A stretch of DNA of 64,000 bases from Diphasiastrum complanatum. Its lineage: Eukaryota; Streptophyta; Lycopodiopsida; Lycopodiales; Lycopodiaceae. Under the pieces are notes generated by a model, which saw only the letters and a program-made list of their open reading frames with translations, had not been told where the DNA came from and did no database searches. Position numbers and translations under genes: made by a program. Positions 57,691 through 64,000 of the stretch are shown here, in pieces. Position 1 is the stretch's first letter. The number at the start of each line of letters is the position of its first letter. The stretch covers positions 77,695,488 to 77,759,487 of the forward strand of contig CM055095.1 of assembly GCA_029204225.1 (NCBI GenBank), written 5' to 3'.

Positions 57691-60098
57691 TTCTAGTAGA
57701 TACGACATGAGAGATGCCCCTATTTGCCATGTAAGTGAGCCATAAAGACTCGGTCATGCATCTTGAAGATCTTCTTGAAATCATATGAAGAAGAAACTCC
57801 TCCTCACACATTGGCCCCATCATAACTTGAATACCTTCAAAAAAGATAACTTGTGATGCTTTTTGAGAAGCCTTGATCTCGGCCACTTCCAAGATTGAAT
57901 CTTCATGCAATGTGACATCTCTATTCACAATCACTTTTGAAATAGAGAGTGTAAAGACACTAAAGGCCTCCTTGATGGATGAGTATCCAATCATGATCCC
58001 TTTGCATGCACTAGGATCTTCCTTCTTCCTTGTTTCCAAGGGAATATGGACAAAGCATATGCATCCAAAAACTCTAAGGTGATCAACCTTAGGCTTCTTA
58101 AAAAATAAAATTTCATATGGTGACTTTCCTCCAAGAGCTATATGTGGGAGCCTATTGCAAAGATAATTTGCACAATTAATGGCTTCTCCCCAAAAATCTT
58201 TGGGCAAAGATGTCTCAATTCTCATAGATTTTGCACATTCTTATAGAGATCTATTCTTTCTCTCGGCCACTCCATTTTGAGATGGAGAGTAGGCACAAGA
58301 GAACTCTCTTCTATGCCTTCAAGCTCACAAAAATCTTGAAATTTATTGGAGATATATTCACCACCTCCATCACCTCTAAGAGCTTTAATCTTGAATGAGA
58401 ATTGCTTCTCTACATAAGCTTTGAAAATAAGGAGATGATCAAACACCATAGATTTAGAAGCAAGAAGATATATCCAAGTGAATCTTGTGTAATCATCAAT
58501 GAAAGTAACAAAACAAGTGGCTCCACCCTTGCTTGTAGTTGATGAGAAATGCACATCCGAGTGGATTAACTCCAAAGCTTGCTTTTGATATAAAATCTTG
58601 TAAATGGCTTTTTGTGAGATTTAGCAATAGCACAAGCCTCACAAGGCTTGCCCTTCTTGGAGAGTGACTTTGGCAAGCCAATAGCTTTGGTTTCTTTGAT
58701 CATAGAGAGCATGGATTTGTAGTTGGGATGTCCCAACCTCCTATGCCATAATTCCTCCATAGAGAGCTTGTTCACAAGAGCAACACTACAAGCATTCACA
58801 TACTCATTTGGATCTAGTTTATAGATGCCACCAAATCTAGATCCTAATGCAAGTATCTCATCATTCTTATTGATAGTGCAAGTATCAACATTGAATTTTA
58901 CATCAAGGCCATTATCAAGCAATTGGCCAACACTAATAAGATTCTTGGTAAGCTTAGGTACATAAAGAACTTTAGAGAGAGAAAGAACTTTAGAGGATGC
59001 AAGCTTCAAGGGAATGTTCCCTATGCCTTCAATAGGACATTCAAAATCATTTGCAGTGTATATTGATTTCTTGACTCCATCATAAGGTGCAATAGAAGAG
59101 AAAGAGTCCTTGGAGCTACACATATGTGAAGAGGCTCCACTATCAATATACCATAGGCCGTCCTTCTTGAAAGGAGTAGATGAGAAACTAGAGACCATAA
59201 GAGATCCCTCTCCATCACTTGCAATATTGTCTTCCTTCTCATTGGTAATGTTGGCTTGCTTGAGTTGATTCTTCTTCTTGAAGCAATTGGTGGCATAATG
59301 ACCTTTCTTGCCACAATAAAATCACTTGATCTTTTTCTTCTTGAGCTTGGACAATGAAGCATTAGAGGAATCATCTTCCTCCTCATCTTTGTCTTTGGAT
59401 TTGACTTTGTCCTGGCTTGAGGATTGTTGATGTTGGTTCTTGCTCCTCCCTTTGTGCTTATCTTTGGCAAAGAGAGCTTTGCCATCATTATGAGTGAGAG
59501 AAAGCTTGTCCATCCTCAAGAGCTTGTACTCTTGTCTTGATTCTTCCAAAATTAGCACACTTTGAAGAGCCTCCAAACTTGGTAGCTCCTCCTTAATGGC
59601 ATAGGATTGGACAAGGTTATCAAATTCACTTCTCAAGCCATTGAGAATGACTTGAACTTGCTCATTTTGATTGATGGAATCACCAATACAAGCAAGTTCT
59701 CTATGAATATCTTTTACTCTCAAAACATAACTAGATGCACTCTCATCACTCTTTTGGCTACTTTGAAAGATTTGATTCCTAAGAGTGAGAAGCCTAGAGG
59801 TATTCTTAGCCTCATAGATAGTCTTGAGACAATCCCAAGCTTCTTTGGCTGTTGTACAAGTACCTATCTCCCTCAATATCTCATTAGAGACATTCATCTT
59901 AATGTAGTGGAGAGCCATCCTAGCTCTCTTTTTGTATTTTTGAACCTCTTCGAACTTGTGGTTCTTCTTGAAGGCCAAGAACTATGTCCATCACGTCTTG
60001 AAGGATCAAGAAGGACTCCATCCTCATTTTTCAAATTGAATAGTTTGAAGTGGTCAATCTTTCACTTGTTCCAACAAGGATGAACCCATTGAAGACAT
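57691..60098 (-). pseudogene. Copia gag, protease and integrase (RT missing)
   Basis: Minus strand. Gag starts at 60,098 (MSSMGSSLLEQVKD), changes frame, then runs from 59,978 (ARMALHYIKMNVSNEIL). The zinc knuckle FYCGKKGHYATNC at 59,325-59,280 has its first cysteine as TGA. Protease WYIDSGASSHMCSS (intact DSG) follows, then LWHRRLGHPNYKSM with CEACAIAKSHKKPF, the integrase core (HSDVHFS, LRGDGGGEY), a frameshift at about 58,300 that scrambles the glutamate region, and the C-terminal part (VFGCICFVHIP, VIVNRDVTLHEDS) to about 57,850. RT and RNase H are absent, so it is non-autonomous. Confidence 0.87.
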
Positions 60099-60842
60099 TT
60101 GAAGTGATGAAAACTCAAATGATGAACAATAAATGTTGCTACACACTCTCTATAGGATCCAATAATAGAGTACTATCTCCTCCTATGAAAGATCTTGCAA
60201 CTACTTGTGAATTGATTCTCACTAGCTACACAAATCTCTCTAAAACAAGATCTATTTCACATCAAATGATGTAGTATAGGCAAAGTTAGGATCAAACACT
60301 CTTAGCACATGTGAAGTACTCTAAGAAACCAAATTTGACTCAAATACAATGATATTTCATGAAACAAAATGGCTAAGATCTCAAAAAAGTGCCTAGATCA
60401 CATATAGATGAGATTGGCGAGCATACAACTGTGATTTTGAATCAACCAAGCAATCTCTTGACCAAACCAAATGTGTCCACCCAGGTCTAGGTGCCCTACC
60501 TAACCCTCTTCAAAAGCTTATAGATTTTGATTGGCTCAACCAAATGGAATGAAACTAATTGCATCAGAAACTAGACAAAAATAGCTTCAAAACAAGCTAT
60601 CAAGGAAGATAAATGGATCAAGCATGAGAGAGAACTCCCAAACTGAAATTGGATGTTCCTCACACGTGTCTGAGCACTTGATTCCGTACAGTACCAGGTC
60701 AGACCCAATCAATGTCCTTTTGATCTCTTTTGATCCAAGATTGAACCAGATAGCTAGGAAAATGGGCCTTGACAACTTCTAGCTCAAGATTGATGAAAAT
60801 TTTTCACTTAGATGGATCAAAATGCATGGTAACCTTAGGTAG
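60099..60842 (-). other. Copia leader
   Basis: 744 bases of noncoding sequence between the primer site and the gag ATG. The ORFs here are short and without domains. Confidence 0.6.
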
Positions 60843-60854
60843 GCTCTGATACCA
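60843..60854 (-). other. Copia primer-binding site, tRNA-iMet type
   Basis: The minus strand reads TGGTATCAGAGC with no gap after the LTR end AACA. It fixes the LTR at 60,855 as a 5' LTR for the internal region on its left. Confidence 0.95.
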
Positions 60855-62290
60855 TGTTGAATTCACACGTGTGGATTGTCCACAACATGTACTTGTGATC
60901 TCCTAAGGTGTGTAGATGCACCAAGATCAAGACTAGATTGAGATTCAAGATCAATCTTAGATCCTATGGCAAAAACACACTACTATATGCATTCAATCAC
61001 TTCCAACTCTCACTCACACGTGTGGGAAGTACTCAGAAAATAATCTAGGTAAAAACAAGCTGCTCTCCTCGGGTAGAGAGAGAAAAAACATCATGAGCTC
61101 TTGGGTAGAGAGAGAAAGCTAGAAATCCAATAACTCACAAAATCCATAAAATCACCAAATCAATTAGATCCAAATGAGGAGTACAATGATACTAGTAAAT
61201 TCATGAGCTACCACTATGCTTAACTATGATTGGATCACACTTTGCCACCTCTTAATCCTATTGGACCATTGATCCATGCACTTCTAAATTCTATTGGACC
61301 ATTTTCAAGCAAACCTCAAATTCTATTGGACCACTCATGGTTCCACCTCTAGATCCTATTGGACCTCTTAAACTTCATCAAACAAAAGCATTACACTTGT
61401 CTACACTCTAATTGGCACAAGTTTGGCCTCCTACTCTATTTTGGCTCAATAGTGGCATTACAAGTGGAAATGAATAATTTGCCATCTATGCCAAATTTGA
61501 CCCTATCAACATCCTACATCTAAATGCTTGACTATGAAATTCTATGAGACCCCTATATCAAACATTTTTATTTACTTTACAATTCTCCACATGTGGTAAC
61601 ATCCTCCACACATGTGAGATGCACTTACAAACTTCTTGTGAAAAATACAGATCCTAAGTGGATCTAAACTCCAAGATCATTGGCTTGAATGCTTGCACTC
61701 CAAACTACATAAGCTAGGAATTGGCAACACATTCTATGCTACCTAGAATGCAAAGAACTTGATCAAAAAGCATTTATCACAAATGGAAACTTCCATAAAC
61801 ATCAAGTGCGGCCCAAAATAGCATTATACAGTCCATAATACATCAGCCTACCACTTTTGGAAAGCACCTAAGATCATACACAATAGCTTGAAGACAATAC
61901 ACACAACAATGCTCTCAATGGAGGAAGAAACAATGACAATGATCTATTGATCTCAATGAAGCATACAAAAGGTTTCTCCAACCTGTTCTCCACGACTTCC
62001 CTACTATTTATGGATGAGGAAGATGACTCTCTCTCCTCTCTCTAGAAGGTACTTGACCCTAGATATTCCCTATATAGGAAAAATAGCTAAAAATGGCTTA
62101 TATGACCAAAATACATCAAAATGGTCTCATTTTGAAGGGTATGAAGTTTGACACTTCATCATACTGAAAAAATACAGTAAATAAAAACATTGTGGCCTGG
62201 TTCACACGTGTGAAACTCCAGAACCAAAACTACTTACAATTTTAGCCAATTTAGGCCTCAAACTAGCTAGGAAATGTTGACAATTTTCAC
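60855..62290 (-). mobile_element. Shared copia LTR, long form (about 1.44 kb)
   Basis: On the minus strand it starts TGTGAAAATTGTC next to the purine tract that closes the RNase H ORF, and ends GAATTCAACA next to a perfect primer site. It thus serves as the 3' LTR of the element to the right and the 5' LTR of the element to the left. TTCCTATATAGGG near 62,080 is a likely TATA box and lies in the about 600 bp missing from the 56-kb LTR. Both LTRs share near-identical sequence over about 780 bp (60,855-61,637). Confidence 0.78.
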
Positions 62291-63999
62291 ACTCCCTCTT
62301 CAACATTGGATGCTAGTTTCAACATAGTCTTTGAGCACATTCCAAGATTAGATCTATGCATTAAATATAGGTCCTTTCCCAATGGTTTGGTGAAGATATC
62401 AGCCACACACTCCTTTGAAGAGACATGTTGAAGCTCCACCTCTTTGGCAATGACTTGATCTCTCACAAAATGGTGAGCAATCTCAATGTGCTTGCTCCTT
62501 GCATGAAAAACAGGATTGCTTGCCAAGCTTTGGGCTGAAAGGTTATCACAAAGTATGATTGGAGTCTTCTCTGGTTCCAGCAAGTGAAGATCCAATAACA
62601 TCCTCTTGATCCAAAGAATCTCCTTGGTGCATGTTGTTAATGCCTTGTACTCGACTTCGGTGGAAGATAGAGAGATAGTTGGTTGCTTCTTTGATAGCCA
62701 TGAGACCACTCCATCTCCAAGATAGATTGCAAAGGCACTTGTTGACTTCCTATCCATTTGATCACCTGCAAAATCTGAATCTGAAAATCCACAAAGGTTA
62801 GGTGTAGTACCTCCATACAAGATGCCAAAATCTCTAGATCCCGAGATGTATCTAAGTACTCTCTTTCCTAGCTTCCAATGAGCCTCACTAGGATCTTGCA
62901 TAAATTGACTTAGTTTACCAACCACAAAGCTTAGATCAGGTCTTGTGATGGTTAACCATATAAGAGATCCTATTAGCTTTCTATAGAGAGTAATGTCCTT
63001 GAAGGATCTTTCATTACTTCTTGTAGTTAGCTTTACATTTGATTCCATAGGAGTAGAAACAACTTTACAATCTTCCATATGAAACCTTTTTAGAATAGAG
63101 TTAACATACTTTTCTTGACATATGAATGTAGATTTAGAAGTTCTAATAATCTCTATTCCTAAGATATAATGAAGTTTACCAAGATCTTGAATTTCAAACT
63201 CTCTTTTGAGTGCCATCTTGATTTCATCTATATCTAGATTGTTACCACCACTTAAGATAATGTCATCAACATAGATCAAAAGTAAAGTGATATCATTTTC
63301 ATTCAATCTAAAGTAGAGAGAATGATCATACTCACTCATAACAAAGTTTTGAGAAAGTAAGAAGGAATTGAGCTTAGCATACCAACTCCTTGGTGCTTGC
63401 TTTAGCCCATACAAACTCTTTTGGAGATAGCACACATGATTAGGCTCATCATGTGAAACATAGCCCTCGGGTTGCTCCATGTAAATATCTTCTTCAAGAT
63501 CACCATTCAAGAAGGCATTAGTAACATCCATTTGCCACATATCCCAATCATAAAGAGTTGCAAGAGAGATTAGGATTCGAATAGTTACCATCTTTGCCAC
63601 GGGTGCAAAGGTCTCATCATAGTCAATACCATATTCTTGAGCATACCCCTTTGCCACCAACCTTGCCTTGTACTTGTTGATTGATCCATCTTGATTTGTC
63701 TTGATCTTGAAGATCCACTTACAACCAATTGCCTTCTTGTCCTTTGGAAGCTTTACCAACCTCCATGTGTTGCTTTTGATGAGTGCTTGATGCTCATGAT
63801 CCATGGCTTGGATCCATTCCTTCTTTTGAATTGCTTCACCTACACAAGTTGGTTCATCAAAAGAGGTAAGAAAAGCAAAGTTAGAGTTGTCCACCACTTG
63901 CTTTCCTTTTTCATCATAGGTTAGCCTTGATGGCTTAGCCCTTTGCCTTTGAGTCTTCCTTGAAGTTTGCTTTGGAGTGGCATCTCCATCTTCATCCAA
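62287..63999 (-). CDS. Copia reverse transcriptase and RNase H (partial, open to window edge)
   Basis: 570 codons without a stop, continuing beyond the window. RT: GCKWIFKIKTNQDG (92-105), KARLVAKGYAQ, QMDVTNAFLNG with the first catalytic Asp at about 158, SLYGLKQAPRSWY, and YVDD at 243-246. RNase H: FSDSDFAGD (406-413), SSTEVEY (446-451), LCDNLSAQ (483-490), and HARSKHIEIAHHFVRD. It ends with DIFTKPLGKD and a purine tract that overlaps the stop (GAAGAGGGAGTG). It is the best preserved coding frame in the window, and probably the youngest element. The integrase and gag lie outside the window on the right. Confidence 0.95.
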   Translation of the reverse strand: MDEDGDATPKQTSRKTQRQRAKPSRLTYDEKGKQVVDNSNFAFLTSFDEPTCVGEAIQKKEWIQAMDHEHQALIKSNTWRLVKLPKDKKAIGCKWIFKIKTNQDGSINKYKARLVAKGYAQEYGIDYDETFAPVAKMVTIRILISLATLYDWDMWQMDVTNAFLNGDLEEDIYMEQPEGYVSHDEPNHVCYLQKSLYGLKQAPRSWYAKLNSFLLSQNFVMSEYDHSLYFRLNENDITLLLIYVDDIILSGGNNLDIDEIKMALKREFEIQDLGKLHYILGIEIIRTSKSTFICQEKYVNSILKRFHMEDCKVVSTPMESNVKLTTRSNERSFKDITLYRKLIGSLIWLTITRPDLSFVVGKLSQFMQDPSEAHWKLGKRVLRYISGSRDFGILYGGTTPNLCGFSDSDFAGDQMDRKSTSAFAIYLGDGVVSWLSKKQPTISLSSTEVEYKALTTCTKEILWIKRMLLDLHLLEPEKTPIILCDNLSAQSLASNPVFHARSKHIEIAHHFVRDQVIAKEVELQHVSSKECVADIFTKPLGKDLYLMHRSNLGMCSKTMLKLASNVEEGV

Positions 64000-64000
64000 G

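Noticed and set aside
1-64000. CRISPR arrays, rRNA or tRNA genes, bacterial operons
   Set aside because: No regular spaced repeats, no cloverleaf with conserved A and B boxes, and no rRNA core sequence was recognised; the content is plant nuclear repeat DNA.

Overview
This is nuclear DNA of a land plant. Two lines of evidence support that: paired Dof-type zinc-finger ORFs (a green-plant transcription factor family), and a dense pile of plant-type Ty1/copia and Ty3/gypsy LTR retrotransposons with tRNA primer-binding sites, purine tracts, zinc-knuckle Gag, DSG protease, RT, RNase H and DD35E integrase. The species cannot be named from the sequence. Most coding traces are broken, as expected of a repeat-rich intergenic region in a large plant genome.

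Layout. 1-22,084 is built from a large direct duplication. Positions 1-4,231 recur at 17,747-21,971 with only about a dozen base differences, and copy B then jumps to a match of 12,819-12,935, so about 8.6 kb is missing from it. Each copy carries the end of a gypsy pol, then two tandem Dof-like ORFs on the minus strand, then the start of an unidentified repeat called R1 here. Between the copies lie a copia 3' end with purine tract and LTR (6.57-7.5 kb), two decayed copia fragments (9.6-10.3 and 11.7-12.5 kb), a CCGCAA-rich tract interrupted by a solo LTR with a clean 5-bp target duplication (14.8-15.5 kb), and a gypsy element whose protease and most of RT are deleted (15.7-18.5 kb).

22-30 kb is a mosaic: a copia protease-integrase pseudogene, two related gypsy LTRs (one with a tRNA-Asp-like primer site), and a decayed coiled-coil extra ORF. 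At 30.6-35.2 kb (minus strand) a gypsy 3' half reads integrase, spacer with an antisense ORF, long coiled-coil extra ORF, purine tract, 3' LTR. 35,186-47,212 is a head-to-tail duplication of a 6.19-kb unit, itself composed of copia gag plus primer site plus LTR, a gypsy protease piece and R1. Unit 1 also carries a 374-bp inverted-repeat transposon that is absent from the paralogous site.

47.2-56.05 kb holds the most complete gypsy element: gag, protease, RT, RNase H and integrase on the plus strand, then an open extra ORF of 309 codons. It has several in-frame stops. 56.07-64 kb is copia on the minus strand. Two internal regions appear to share one LTR: an RT/RNase H frame open to the window edge (62.3-64 kb), the shared LTR with a perfect tRNA-iMet primer site, then a second internal region lacking RT, and a shorter 3' LTR.

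The most interesting items are the divergent compact Dof-like pair, the extra ORFs (sense and antisense) beyond integrase in the gypsy elements, and a recurrent CCTTCGCC-type motif in noncoding parts of several elements. No CRISPR, rRNA or tRNA gene was seen.
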